A stretch of 64,000 bases of DNA from WLJO01 sp945889085 (GCA_945889085.1 CAMDBM010000001.1:62001-126000), one strand, 5' to 3'; counted from the first letter of the stretch, positions 27,704 to 36,067 are shown. The notes: a model not told the origin generated them from the letters alone. Made by a program: numbers and translations.

Positions 27704-29467
27704 TCAGCCCGCCAGTTGACAGTTGAAGTACTCCTTGGCCTGGGTGGCGTTCATCCGCGACGGATTCACGCCCTTCAGGCACTCCGAGCGCACCAACTCG
27801 AACGGCATTTGGGAGGCGATCAGGAAGCCGGAGGAAATCCGCACCTTCATACAGGCGGCGGCGGCACGAACGAGTCGCACATAGGCGTCTCCGGACAACC
27901 GCGCGATGGATGGATCGAACCTGCTCCCCCGCCAGCCGCACTCGGGCGCGAGGAACGACCCGTCAACCATCGTCCGCGGGAACTTCCCGTTGAGGATTCC
28001 CTTTTCCATGCAGGAGCGCGCATCGTCGAAGATCGGTTCTGCAAGACACTCGGTGTACCGCCCGTACTCGTCCACCGTCCCCGGCTGGCCAGCCTGGCCC
28101 GGACGACTGTCTGTCACATCAGGCTGCGTGCCTGCACCCTCGACTGGGCCGCCGCCGAAGAGGGACACCAGGATCCGGAGGTCGTCGGCGAGCGACTGGG
28201 CCTCGTCGGGGGTTCCGTTCGAGAGCATGCCGAGCATCAGCCTCACGACCGTCCCGGTGGGATCGACGTACCACTGGCCGCCGACGTTGTGGACCGCGAC
28301 CCCGACGCCCTTGAGTCCGTCGAGGGCCCGGCGGACGTCGTCGTACACGAGGATCCCTCGCAACACCACGGGAGCGACACCTAGGCGAACCAGTTGTTGT
28401 TCGAGCGCGTCGCGAGTGCCCTCGGCGTCACCGAGACACTCGCGAGTGTCGGCCTGGCCGTAGGAGGTGAAGATTCCGCAGTTGTCCCGTATCGAAACGT
28501 TGACGTTGTTCGACTTGGCGACGATCTGGAGGTCGGAGAAGGTAACTGTCGAGTTGTTCCCCTTGGTGGTTGCCACGAACTGGGGGTCCGAAAGCCGAAG
28601 GGTCAGGCCCGATCGTCGCACCAACTCGTCGAGCGCTTGCTGGGTGCCGTCGAGGAACCACGGCGCAACCCGCTGCAGCACAGCGGAGTCGACAGGGTCA
28701 AGCAAAGGAATCAGTTCCTTGAGCGACAGCGCCTCGATGGCCGAGAGCATCCTGCTCACGGCCTCGATCGGGGTTGGCGAACCGAGTGTCACCGCACTCT
28801 GCGTGGACGGCCACGACAACTGGCGCAGCGAGTGTGTCCGCAGGTTCTCTGCCAGCGAGTGCCAGACACTGATGTACCAGCGCGCTCCGTCTCGGACCGC
28901 AACCACCCGGAATGCAACGGTCCGTGCCGTCGTGCCGACGGGGTTGAACCCACCGAACGTCAGCGAGGACGCTACCGAGCCCCGGACCTCGGCCGCGGCG
29001 GCGTCCGGGGCAACCATCTCGGCTGCCTCGGTGGGGGTTGTCAGCTGCAGATCGGCGCCCCTCAGCGCGTCGATATCCGCGGTTCCCGGCAGCACCCGCA
29101 ACCGCCGTCCGTCCACGAACATCTGCTTCAGCGGGTCGATCCACGCCTCGCGCTCGGAGGGGACGAGGATGTCAAGCACCCCGAGCAGGTCAGCGGCATT
29201 TGCGTCGCGCACAAAACGGGCGATCGCCTCCTCGGGGGTTCGGGTGCCACCCGCCTGCTCGGAACCCAGGAGCGAAGTGAGTGCGTAGACCCCTGTCGCA
29301 ACGAGGGCAGCTACCACCACGATTGCGGTAACGATCTTTGGCCAACGCGACTTGAGCGGCGTCACGACAACGACAGCACGCTGCGGTGTCGGGGACAGAA
29401 GTCGGGGCGGGACCTGCGGCATGCCGGGTGTTGAAGTGGTGGCCTTACCGGCCCTGCGCTTGGTCAC
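27704..29467 (-). CDS. Large membrane-anchored extracytoplasmic protein, unknown
   Basis: A 587-residue protein with a cytoplasmic N-terminus of about 50 residues, one transmembrane helix (IVTAIVVVAALVATGVYALT) and a long external part. The external part contains two repeated NTF2-like-looking segments (PEEAIARFVRDANAADLLGV and PTPIEAVSRMLSAIEAL, each followed by a short predicted fold). A C-terminal Cys-rich region follows (ECLAEPIFDDARSCMEKG, MVDGSFLAPECGW). GTG at 29467 was chosen because the frame upstream overlaps the divergent epimerase. No function is assigned. Confidence 0.7.
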   Translation of the reverse strand: MTKRRAGKATTSTPGMPQVPPRLLSPTPQRAVVVVTPLKSRWPKIVTAIVVVAALVATGVYALTSLLGSEQAGGTRTPEEAIARFVRDANAADLLGVLDILVPSEREAWIDPLKQMFVDGRRLRVLPGTADIDALRGADLQLTTPTEAAEMVAPDAAAAEVRGSVASSLTFGGFNPVGTTARTVAFRVVAVRDGARWYISVWHSLAENLRTHSLRQLSWPSTQSAVTLGSPTPIEAVSRMLSAIEALSLKELIPLLDPVDSAVLQRVAPWFLDGTQQALDELVRRSGLTLRLSDPQFVATTKGNNSTVTFSDLQIVAKSNNVNVSIRDNCGIFTSYGQADTRECLGDAEGTRDALEQQLVRLGVAPVVLRGILVYDDVRRALDGLKGVGVAVHNVGGQWYVDPTGTVVRLMLGMLSNGTPDEAQSLADDLRILVSLFGGGPVEGAGTQPDVTDSRPGQAGQPGTVDEYGRYTECLAEPIFDDARSCMEKGILNGKFPRTMVDGSFLAPECGWRGSRFDPSIARLSGDAYVRLVRAAAACMKVRISSGFLIASQMPFELVRSECLKGVNPSRMNATQAKEYFNCQLAG

Positions 29468-29551
29468 TGGCGGTGATGGTAGTTGCGGTTCCCGCAGCGC
29501 CCGGGGCAACCCCCGGGGGAATAACGAGGAACACGATTGGTTGTACGGGGC

Positions 29552-30445
29552 ATGCGCGTCGCCATTACCGGAGCAACCGGCCTCATCGGAACACCGTTGG
29601 TCGGAGCACTCCGCCAACATGGCCATACGGTTACGCGTCTCGTGCGCAAGGCCGCTACCAGCGGGGATCGGCAGTGGGACCCAACTGCTGCGTCGCTCGA
29701 CCCGTCACTGCTCAGTGGCATCGACACGGTGATCCATCTTGCGGGGGCCGGGATCGGGGACCACCGCTGGACCGACGAGTACAAGGCACTGATTCGCTCG
29801 AGTCGCGTCCAGAGCACCAACCTGCTGGCGCGGGCAATGGCTGCGGCTGACGGCCCGAAGGTGTTGCTGTCTGGATCCGCAATCGGTATCTATGGGGACC
29901 GTAGCGACGAACAGCTCGACGAGACCAGCGAACTCGGGAGCGGGTTCCTCGCCGATGTGTGTCGCGAGTGGGAGGGTGCAACCGCCCCCGCGGAATCAGC
30001 CGGCGTGCGCGTGGTTCACCTGCGTACCGGGATCGTGCTCACCCCGGCCGGTGGCGCGCTCAAGAAACTCCTTCCGCTGTTCAGGCTCGGTCTCGGAGGC
30101 CGCTTCGGCAACGGGCGCCAGTGGCAGTCATGGATCTCAATTGACGACGAGGTTGCCGCAATCGAATCCATGCTCACCTCCTCGGTGAGCGGGGCAGTGA
30201 ACCTCACAGCACCGAACCCGGTGACGAACAGCGAGTTCTCCCGTGTGCTCGGCAAGGTGCTCAAGCGGCCGGCGCTTTTTCCTGTCCCGCCCCTCGCACC
30301 CCGCCTCGCAGTGGGCCGCGAACTTGCCGACAACCTGCTCTTCCAGGGCCAGCGAGTGCTGCCCAAGGCGCTCGAGGCGGACGGCTACCACTTCCAGCAC
30401 CCGACTCTGCAAAGCGCGCTGACGCACCTGCTGAAGCGCCGGTAG
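29552..30445 (+). CDS. SDR-type nucleoside-sugar epimerase-like protein (TIGR01777/YfcH family)
   Basis: A 297-residue atypical short-chain dehydrogenase. The N-terminal NADP-binding motif is VAITGATGLIGTPLVGAL. Other family blocks are DTVIHLAGAGIGDHRW, SGSAIGIYGDRSDEQLDE, VVHLRTGIVLTPAGGALKKL, and WQSWISIDDEVAAI. The C-terminal DUF1731-like part includes RVLPKALEADGYHF. The physiological substrate is not established for this family. ATG at 29552 begins the Rossmann strand immediately. It ends before an AT-rich gap and a strong terminator. Confidence 0.88.
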   Translation: MRVAITGATGLIGTPLVGALRQHGHTVTRLVRKAATSGDRQWDPTAASLDPSLLSGIDTVIHLAGAGIGDHRWTDEYKALIRSSRVQSTNLLARAMAAADGPKVLLSGSAIGIYGDRSDEQLDETSELGSGFLADVCREWEGATAPAESAGVRVVHLRTGIVLTPAGGALKKLLPLFRLGLGGRFGNGRQWQSWISIDDEVAAIESMLTSSVSGAVNLTAPNPVTNSEFSRVLGKVLKRPALFPVPPLAPRLAVGRELADNLLFQGQRVLPKALEADGYHFQHPTLQSALTHLLKRR

Positions 30446-30569
30446 GCGCTAAACGTTCCAGCACCGAGCGTGAAGTTGTACCAAAAGATAACCGCACACT
30501 GTGCGGGTCCCTGAAAATTAGATATTGTCTATTTAGTTGATCGCGCTGTCCACCCGGCGCTGAGCGACA
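30446..30569. other. AT-rich intergenic segment with dyads, possible promoter or small RNA
   Basis: This 124-bp gap is visibly more AT-rich than the rest of the window around 30507-30541 (ttagatattgtctatttag). It contains a hairpin CCGCAC-act-GTGCGG at 30492-30506. A dyad TAGA-tattg-TCTA lies at 30519-30531. A further inverted repeat CTGTC...GACAG (30546-30550 with 30565-30569) sits just before the terminator stem. No reading frame of note is present. Confidence 0.5.
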
Positions 30570-30609
30570 GGTGGGGCGGGGGCCACCCTCCCGCCCCACC
30601 GCCTTTTTT
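30570..30609 (+). terminator. Strong Rho-independent terminator
   Basis: GGTGGGGCGGG (30570-30580) pairs perfectly with CCCGCCCCACC (30590-30600) around a 9-base loop. GCC and six T residues at 30604-30609 follow. It would end transcripts from the epimerase gene or from a small RNA starting in the AT-rich segment upstream. Confidence 0.9.
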
Positions 30610-30667
30610 GCTCGTCGCACCGAATTCAGGTCGCGCCGAGGCCGACCGTTCGGCCAAACTCTGTGCC

Positions 30668-31822
30668 GTGACCCTGCTCCTGCCCGCCGGATTCCGCTGC
30701 CATGTAACCAACCTCGGGATCAAGGACCACAGCCTTGATTTCGTGGTTGTTGCCGCAGACGATGTGTGCTCGGCCGCTGGGATGTTCACCCAGTCGCACT
30801 TCGCCGGGCCGAGCGTGCGCATCTCCCGGACCAACGTTGCATCCGGACGGGCGAGGGCGGTGGTGGTCACCTCGAAGAACGCGAACGTGGCAACCGGGGA
30901 CCAGGGCCTCGCCGACGCATCCGAGATCGTGACCGCTGTTGCGGCCCACCTCGGTGCCCGTGCGAGCGAGGTGCTCATCGCCCAGACGGGTGTGATCGGA
31001 CGCCTCCTGCCGATGGACCGTATCCGCACTGGTCTCGGCGCCCTTCCGCAACCGCTACCAAGCAACGACGCTGAAGCGGTTGCGAAAGCGATCATGACCA
31101 CCGACACGGTCCACAAGATCGCCGCAGCCGACACAGGTCAGTGTCGTGTGGTCGGCGTGGCCAAGGGTGTCGGCATGATCGAGCCGAACATGGCCACGAT
31201 GATCGCCCTGATCTTCACCGATGCCGAGATCACCCCAGACGCACTCGACGCGATGTTCCGCAGGGTGGTGGAGAGAACCTTCAACTCGGTGTCGGTCGAC
31301 ACCGATACCTCGACGAGCGACACCGCAATCGTGCTAGCGAGCGGCGCCGCCGGCCCGGTGGAGCACGATGTTTTGGAAGCGGCCTTCTTCGAGGTTGCCC
31401 TCTCGCTCACCAAGCAGATCGCCCGCGACGGCGAGGGCGCGACCAAGCTCATTGAGGTGTGCGTGGACGGGGCGCGTGAAGACGCCCAGGCGAAGCGGGT
31501 GGCCAAGGCCATCGTCAACTCACCGCTCGTGAAGACGGCGGTGCACGGCGCGGACCCGAACTGGGGCCGTGTCGCTATGGCAGTCGGCAAGTGCTCCGAG
31601 GAGACCGACATCGACGAGCGCCGGGTCGTGATCCGTTTCGGCGCGCAAGAGGTCTTCCCGGTGCAGGTAGACGCCGCCGGGCTCCAGCGCCTCTCGGACT
31701 ACATGCGCGGCACCGACGTACGCATCCATGTATCGCTGGGCATCGCAACCGGAACGGCGACCGTATGGGGCTGCGACCTCTCCGACGGCTACGTGCGCAT
31801 CAACGCCGACTACACCACGTAG
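30668..31822 (+). CDS. argJ: Arginine biosynthesis bifunctional protein ArgJ (ornithine acetyltransferase)
   Basis: Transfers acetyl from N-acetylornithine to glutamate; some members also make N-acetylglutamate from acetyl-CoA. The 384-residue precursor contains the self-cleavage site GMIEPNMATM with Thr177 as the new N-terminal nucleophile, usually preceded by His where Glu stands here. Other blocks are VDTDTSTSDTAIVLASGAAG and HGADPNWGRVAMAVGKC. GTG at 30668 is preferred over the TTG at 30608, which lies inside the terminator T-run. argC, argB and argD are not adjacent, so the gene is separated from the usual cluster. Confidence 0.93.
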   Translation: MTLLLPAGFRCHVTNLGIKDHSLDFVVVAADDVCSAAGMFTQSHFAGPSVRISRTNVASGRARAVVVTSKNANVATGDQGLADASEIVTAVAAHLGARASEVLIAQTGVIGRLLPMDRIRTGLGALPQPLPSNDAEAVAKAIMTTDTVHKIAAADTGQCRVVGVAKGVGMIEPNMATMIALIFTDAEITPDALDAMFRRVVERTFNSVSVDTDTSTSDTAIVLASGAAGPVEHDVLEAAFFEVALSLTKQIARDGEGATKLIEVCVDGAREDAQAKRVAKAIVNSPLVKTAVHGADPNWGRVAMAVGKCSEETDIDERRVVIRFGAQEVFPVQVDAAGLQRLSDYMRGTDVRIHVSLGIATGTATVWGCDLSDGYVRINADYTT

Positions 31823-32072
31823 GCAGAGCGGTGCCACCGAGGTGGTGTACGTCGACCGATAGCGAATCGGTGAGCGAGGACAAAACCTCGTCGCGTGTCA
31901 GCAACAAGCATTCGTCCACCTCCTGCAGTGCGTACGCGTGCAGACGAACCGCTGCATCGATCTAGGGAAGGCGACGTCGCTGCCTCTGTAGGCGAACCTC
32001 CAAAACTTCGCCGGATGCGCTCGCCCGTCTACTCGTGGGGTACACGATTGCCCAGTGGGTTGGCGGCTCGGC
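31823..32072. other. Non-coding gap at the edge of an accessory region
   Basis: Between argJ and the vapC stop I see no supported gene. A weak hairpin ACCGAT-agcga-ATCGGT lies at 31855-31871. A minus-strand frame between about 31850 and 31965 reads protein-like but is cut by a TAG and lacks a proper start, so it may be a decayed remnant. Confidence 0.4.
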
Positions 32073-32477
32073 TCAGGGCAGAAGCGTGAGGTCGCCCAGT
32101 CGTGATCGCACGATGGTGAAGTGTCGACGATCGAGCGTGGCGATGTCTCGAATGCCGAGTCGTTCGGCTGTCGCAATCACCGAAGCGTCGGTCGTTCCGA
32201 GCGGGAGACTGCGATAGGTGGCAACGAGTTCAGCTATTCGCATCCAGTCACTGGCTGCGAACGAATCCGCCAGCAGGATGCCCGCGGCGAGGTCCCCGAG
32301 GAATCGCACTTCAGCGTCCGCGCCGAGGCGTGTGCCGAGGAGGTAGGTGACCTCGGTGATGACCAGTGTCGGCACGATGAGAGGCCCAGGGTGCGTCTCG
32401 AGGAGTTCCAGGCTGGCGGCATGGTGCCTGTCATCACGATCGACGTAGGCGTAGAGAGGTCCAGCGTCGACGATCAG
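32073..32477 (-). CDS. vapC: VapC-type PIN-domain toxin with CTG start
   Basis: A 134-residue PIN-domain ribonuclease. The four acidic metal ligands are Asp4 in LIVDAGPLYAYVDRDD, Glu42 in VITEVTYLL, Asp97 in GTTDASVIATAERLGIRD and Asp116 in ATLDRRHF. The family N-terminus (xIVDAGPL) coincides with CTG at 32477. In this frame no ATG, GTG or TTG occurs between that CTG and the upstream TGA stop. A GTG start at 32375 would delete the first catalytic Asp. The CTG overlaps the antitoxin stop as CTGA, mirroring the usual ATGA coupling. So either CTG is used, or the start codon has been lost by mutation. Confidence 0.82.
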   Translation of the reverse strand: MIVDAGPLYAYVDRDDRHHAASLELLETHPGPLIVPTLVITEVTYLLGTRLGADAEVRFLGDLAAGILLADSFAASDWMRIAELVATYRSLPLGTTDASVIATAERLGIRDIATLDRRHFTIVRSRLGDLTLLP

Positions 32478-32707
32478 TGCGACGGCCGGACCTCGTTGGC
32501 AAGGATCTCTTCGATTCGCTCCGAAATGTCATCGCGACCGCTGGCGCCTGCACCGGCGGCGAGAAGCCGTCGTTTGCCGTGGTGGGCTCCAAGCAGATTC
32601 TCGATTGCTTCACGGGTGAGCGCTGACACGGTGGTTCCCCGTCGTTGGGCCTCGTGGCGAAGGCGGGCATCGAGTTCATCCGGCAGTTTCACGGTCGTCC
32701 TCTGCAT
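32474..32707 (-). CDS. vapB: VapB-type ribbon-helix-helix antitoxin
   Basis: A 77-residue protein starting MQRTTVKLPDELDARLRHEA, a classic ribbon-helix-helix DNA-binding N-terminus. The C-terminal tail (about 45-77, with ISERIEEILANEV) would bind and neutralise the PIN toxin. ATG at 32707 is chosen; an in-frame ATG at 32719 would add four residues. The start sits inside a perfect inverted repeat, and a TATGCT hexamer lies at -10 distance from ATG 32707. This suggests a leaderless, autoregulated transcript. It overlaps vapC by 4 bp. Confidence 0.85.
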   Translation of the reverse strand: MQRTTVKLPDELDARLRHEAQRRGTTVSALTREAIENLLGAHHGKRRLLAAGAGASGRDDISERIEEILANEVRPSH

Positions 32708-32722
32708 GTATGCCAGCATACA
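32707..32722. promoter_or_regulatory. Inverted-repeat operator overlapping the vapB start
   Basis: TGTATGC-CA-GCATACA is a perfect 7+7 bp inverted repeat with a 2-bp spacer. It begins at the first base of vapB and ends one base before the ATG of the oppositely oriented relE remnant. VapB-type antitoxins bind such repeats to repress their own operon, so this is the likely autoregulatory site. Confidence 0.65.
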
Positions 32723-32905
32723 ATGTTGTTCGATAGTTGGAGCCCTGTTGTCGCCGTACCGGCTACCCGGGCGATCGCCGAGGAACTTCCCGAAGCAGTA
32801 TCCGCTGCGGTGATCGACTTCATCACCGGCTCGCTGATCGACAACCCACGCCGAGCAGGCCGAAAACTCCACAGCGAACTCGTCGGAATCCACAGCGCGC
32901 GACGG
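32723..32905 (+). pseudogene. Truncated RelE-type toxin remnant
   Basis: The plus-strand frame from ATG 32723 contains the first two thirds of a RelE-family mRNA interferase: ATRAIAEELPEAVSAAVIDF, NPRRAGRKLHSELVG and IHSARRH. After the SARRG-like point the usual EYRVLYRID catalytic strand is absent. The frame instead runs into the furA promoter and stops at 32995. It is divergent from vapB. It is probably an inactive leftover of a relBE module cut by the insertion or rearrangement that brought furA-katG here. No antitoxin partner is nearby. Confidence 0.65.
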
Positions 32906-32927
32906 CACGCCAAACAAAGACTGATTA

Positions 32928-32956
32928 TTGACAGAGTCCAGAATGTGTGGTCTGAT
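32928..32956 (+). promoter_or_regulatory. Putative furA promoter
   Basis: TTGACA (32928-32933) is followed after 17 bp by TCTGAT (32951-32956). A transcript from here would begin around 32963-32964, at or next to GTG 32964 of furA, giving a leaderless message. The spacer contains TCCAGAATG, which recalls the AT-rich FurA-binding element upstream of mycobacterial furA (from memory). Confidence 0.5.
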
Positions 32957-32963
32957 GCGGCTC

Positions 32964-33470
32964 GTGGAAGAAGCGGCAGTAGAACTCCTGCGTGAGCACG
33001 GCGTGCAGGTCACCGCTCAACGACTAGCGATCATGCGTGTCGTCGCGGAGCACCCACATGCCTCGGCCGACGAGCTGGGCGACGTCGTGCGCTCAGAACT
33101 CGGCGCGATCTCGCGGCAGGCGGTCTATGACTCGCTCGGCGTCCTGGTCGACAAGAACCTGATCCGTCGGATCCAACCGGCCGGCTCGCCAGCTCGCTAC
33201 GAGAGCCGGGTCGGCGACAACCACCACCACCTGATCTGCCGGAGCTGTCGCATGATGTTCGATGTCGACTGTGCTACTGGCGAGGTGCCCTGCCTCACTG
33301 CCGACGACAACCACGGATTCGAAGTTGACGAAGCCGAAGTCATCTATTGGGGCCGATGCCCGACCTGTCAAGCGGACGATCCGCCTGATATGTCGCCCGC
33401 TGAGGCAATGCAATTCATCCACACGAGCAAGCAACCATCCATAACTGTTCAAGGAGCAAGACATGAGTGA
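32964..33470 (+). CDS. furA: Fur-family metalloregulator (FurA-like)
   Basis: About 168 residues. The N-terminal winged helix has HGVQVTAQRLAIMRVV and ISRQAVYDSLGVLVDKNL. The C-terminal dimerisation domain has the metal-binding HHHLICRSC and a second CxxC in GRCPTCQ. This is the usual partner and repressor of katG in actinobacteria, and the genes overlap by 8 bp. GTG at 32964 fits both the family N-terminus and the promoter upstream. In-frame ATG codons at 32955 and 32943 are alternatives but fall in or before the -10 element. It would respond to iron and peroxide. Confidence 0.88.
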   Translation: MEEAAVELLREHGVQVTAQRLAIMRVVAEHPHASADELGDVVRSELGAISRQAVYDSLGVLVDKNLIRRIQPAGSPARYESRVGDNHHHLICRSCRMMFDVDCATGEVPCLTADDNHGFEVDEAEVIYWGRCPTCQADDPPDMSPAEAMQFIHTSKQPSITVQGARHE

Positions 33471-35655
33471 TCAACTTCCCGAGAAGTCAGCACCCGAGGT
33501 CAGCGATTCGACGGCCAAGTGCCCGGTGCTGCAGAGTCCGCACACCGCAACAGGCAGCTCCGCCAACCAGCACTGGTGGCCGAACCAGCTCAACGTCAAC
33601 ATCTTGCATCAGGGCTCACGTGCGTCGAACCCGATGGACGACAACTTCGACTACGCCGCCGAGTTCGCCACCCTCAACTACGCCGCGCTGAAGGCCGACC
33701 TCACGGCCCTCATGACCGACTCCAAGGAGTGGTGGCCGGCTGACTACGGGCATTACGGCCCGTTCTTCATCCGCATGGCATGGCATTCGGCCGGCACCTA
33801 TCGCACTCACGACGGTCGCGGCGGAGGCGGCTCCGGTCAGCAGCGTTTTGCCCCTCTGAACAGCTGGCCCGACAACGGCAACCTCGACAAGGCACGCGCC
33901 CTGCTCGAGCCGATCAAGAAGAAGTACGGCCGCAAGATCTCTTGGGCCGACCTGATGCTCCTCACCGGCAACGTCGCGCTCGAATCGATGGGCTTCAAGA
34001 CGTTTGGTTTCGCCGGCGGTCGTGAGGACGTCTGGGCTCCGGAAGAAGACGTCTACTGGGGACCCGAGAACGTGTGGCTCGACGACCAGCGTTACAGCGG
34101 CGACCGCCAGCTCGAAGCGCCGCTTGGCGCCGTGCAGATGGGTCTCATCTACGTTAACCCCGAGGGTCCCAACGCCAACCCCGATCCCATCGGGTCCGGT
34201 CGGGACATTCGCGAAACGTTCGGTCGCATGGCTATGAACGACGAAGAGACCGTTGCGTTGGTTGCCGGCGGTCACGCCTTCGGCAAGATGCACGGCGCCG
34301 GCCCGGAAGCCTCAGTAGGCACCGAGCCCGAGGGCGCTCCGATGGAGCAGCAGCTCCTCGGCTGGAAGAACAGCTTCGAGACCGGAGTCGGCATCCACGC
34401 CACCACGAGTGGTTTCGAAGGCGCGTGGAACTCCACGCCCACCAAGTGGGACAACAACTACCTCGAGACGTTGATGGACAACGACTGGGTACTCACCGAG
34501 AGCCCTGCCGGACACAAGCAGTGGACAGCACCGGCGCTCGCCGGCACGGTGCCGGATGCCCAGCGACCCGACGTGTTCCACGCCCCGGTGATGAGCACGG
34601 CCGACATGGCCATGAAGATGGACCCGATCTACGGCCCCATCTCGCAGCGTTTCCGCGACAATCCGGAACAGCTCGACGATGCGTTCGCTCGCGCTTGGTA
34701 CAAGCTCCTGCACCGCGACCTCGGCCCGAAAGCCAATTTCATCGGCCCCGAGGTTCCGGCTGAAGAACTGCTGTGGATGGACCCGATTCCGGAAGGCACT
34801 GCGCTCAGCGATGCCCACATCGCAACCGTCAAGGCCGCGATCATGGCGACTGGCATCAGCATCACCGAGCTCGTCGAGACCGCCTGGGCCTCAGCGTCCA
34901 CCTACCGTCAAAGCGACCGCCGCGGTGGCGCCAACGGTGGCCGCGTCCGTCTCGTTCCGCAGAACGGCTGGAACGTCAACCACCCCGAACAACTCCGCCG
35001 CGTGCTGTCCGCCCTCGAAGGCGTGCAGTCGAGCGTCGGCATCAACGTGTCGATGGCCGACCTCATCGTGCTCGGTGGCGTCGCTGCCATCGAAGCCGCA
35101 GCGGCCGCAGGCGGTCACAGCGTGAACGTCACCGTTAGCACCGGCCGCGGCGACGCCACGCCCGAGCAGACCGACGAAGAGTCCTTCGCATGGCTCGAGC
35201 CGAAGAACGACGGCTTCCGCAACTACCTGGGCAAAGGCACCAGCCATGTTGCCGAGCACCTGCTCGTCGACCGGGCGCAACTGCTCGGCCTCAGCGCCCC
35301 GGAGATGGCCGCCCTCGTCGGTGGTCTCCGAGTGCTCGGTGTCAGCACCGACGGCCTTGGTGTGCTCACCAACCGCGTTGGCACGCTCAGCAACGACTTC
35401 TTCGTGAACCTCATGGACCAGGACACCGTGTGGTCTGTTGCATCGGGCACCGAGGACACGTTCGAAGGCCGTGACCGCGCGAGCGGCAACCTCAAGTGGA
35501 CCGGTAGTCGCAACGACCTCGTGTTCGGCTCGAACTCGATCCTGCGGGCCATCGCCGACGTCTATGCAGCCGATGACGCTGGCGCCAAGTTCGCCAACGA
35601 CTTCGCTGCCGCATTCGCCAAGGTGATGGACGCCGATCGCTTCGATCTCGCCTGA
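33463..35655 (+). CDS. katG: Catalase-peroxidase KatG
   Basis: Haem enzyme that removes peroxide by catalase and peroxidase activities. The 730-residue protein has the complete two-domain layout. The distal site is Arg104, Trp107 and His108 in RMAWHSAGTYR. Tyr in GLIYVNPEGP and Met in FGRMAMNDEETVAL would form the Met-Tyr-Trp crosslink with Trp107. The proximal His lies in GGHAFGKMHG. A well-placed AAGGAG precedes ATG 33463. It is coupled to furA by overlap. The C-terminal half is the usual haem-free duplicate. Confidence 0.96.
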   Translation: MSDQLPEKSAPEVSDSTAKCPVLQSPHTATGSSANQHWWPNQLNVNILHQGSRASNPMDDNFDYAAEFATLNYAALKADLTALMTDSKEWWPADYGHYGPFFIRMAWHSAGTYRTHDGRGGGGSGQQRFAPLNSWPDNGNLDKARALLEPIKKKYGRKISWADLMLLTGNVALESMGFKTFGFAGGREDVWAPEEDVYWGPENVWLDDQRYSGDRQLEAPLGAVQMGLIYVNPEGPNANPDPIGSGRDIRETFGRMAMNDEETVALVAGGHAFGKMHGAGPEASVGTEPEGAPMEQQLLGWKNSFETGVGIHATTSGFEGAWNSTPTKWDNNYLETLMDNDWVLTESPAGHKQWTAPALAGTVPDAQRPDVFHAPVMSTADMAMKMDPIYGPISQRFRDNPEQLDDAFARAWYKLLHRDLGPKANFIGPEVPAEELLWMDPIPEGTALSDAHIATVKAAIMATGISITELVETAWASASTYRQSDRRGGANGGRVRLVPQNGWNVNHPEQLRRVLSALEGVQSSVGINVSMADLIVLGGVAAIEAAAAAGGHSVNVTVSTGRGDATPEQTDEESFAWLEPKNDGFRNYLGKGTSHVAEHLLVDRAQLLGLSAPEMAALVGGLRVLGVSTDGLGVLTNRVGTLSNDFFVNLMDQDTVWSVASGTEDTFEGRDRASGNLKWTGSRNDLVFGSNSILRAIADVYAADDAGAKFANDFAAAFAKVMDADRFDLA

Positions 35656-35677
35656 TCACCGTGACCTAATGCAGTGC

Positions 35678-35725
35678 GACTGAGCTAGGTCTGCGCCACA
35701 TCGGTGGTGCAGACCTGGCTCAGTC
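35678..35725 (+). terminator. Long hairpin after katG
   Basis: GACTGAGC at 35678 pairs with GCTCAGTC at 35718-35725. Inside it, AGGTCTGC pairs with GCAGACCT, giving a near-continuous stem of about 20 bp. Only GTCTT follows, so the U-tract is weak. It starts 22 bp after the katG stop. Confidence 0.7.
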
Positions 35726-36067
35726 GTCTTCTGGGCAACCGCCTTGGGTTGAGCGCGCGCCTTCGTCCTCGCTGAGGTCCTCAAACACCGCGCCGACGCC
35801 GTCGAAGACGTCTTGCGAGCCGACGACGACAACACGCCGCACGAACCAGACCTCGCCAGAGCCACACACGATTGAGTGCTCGACGACGCCCACAGCGACA
35901 TCGTCAACTGGCTCAACGACCGCTACCTACACAAGGTTGCACCCAAGTCCTGCAAGTACGAGCACGACTTGGTTACCGGGAGCCAGTCAACCATCGTTCA
36001 GCCACAGCGTCTCCGCCACGTCGATGGGAATCGACGTGGGTACAACCGACGGCCGAGCCCCTGTCGG
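35726..36067. other. Region without a supported gene, possibly decayed
   Basis: This 342-bp stretch between the katG terminator and the small minus-strand pair has no convincing frame. A plus-strand reading from about 35759 is protein-like (LAEVLKHRADAVEDVLRADD) but stops at 35874. An adjoining frame then continues with DDAHSDIVNWLNDRYLHKV. The pattern suggests a frameshifted or truncated remnant, perhaps of a mobile-element gene. I could not identify the source. Confidence 0.4.
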
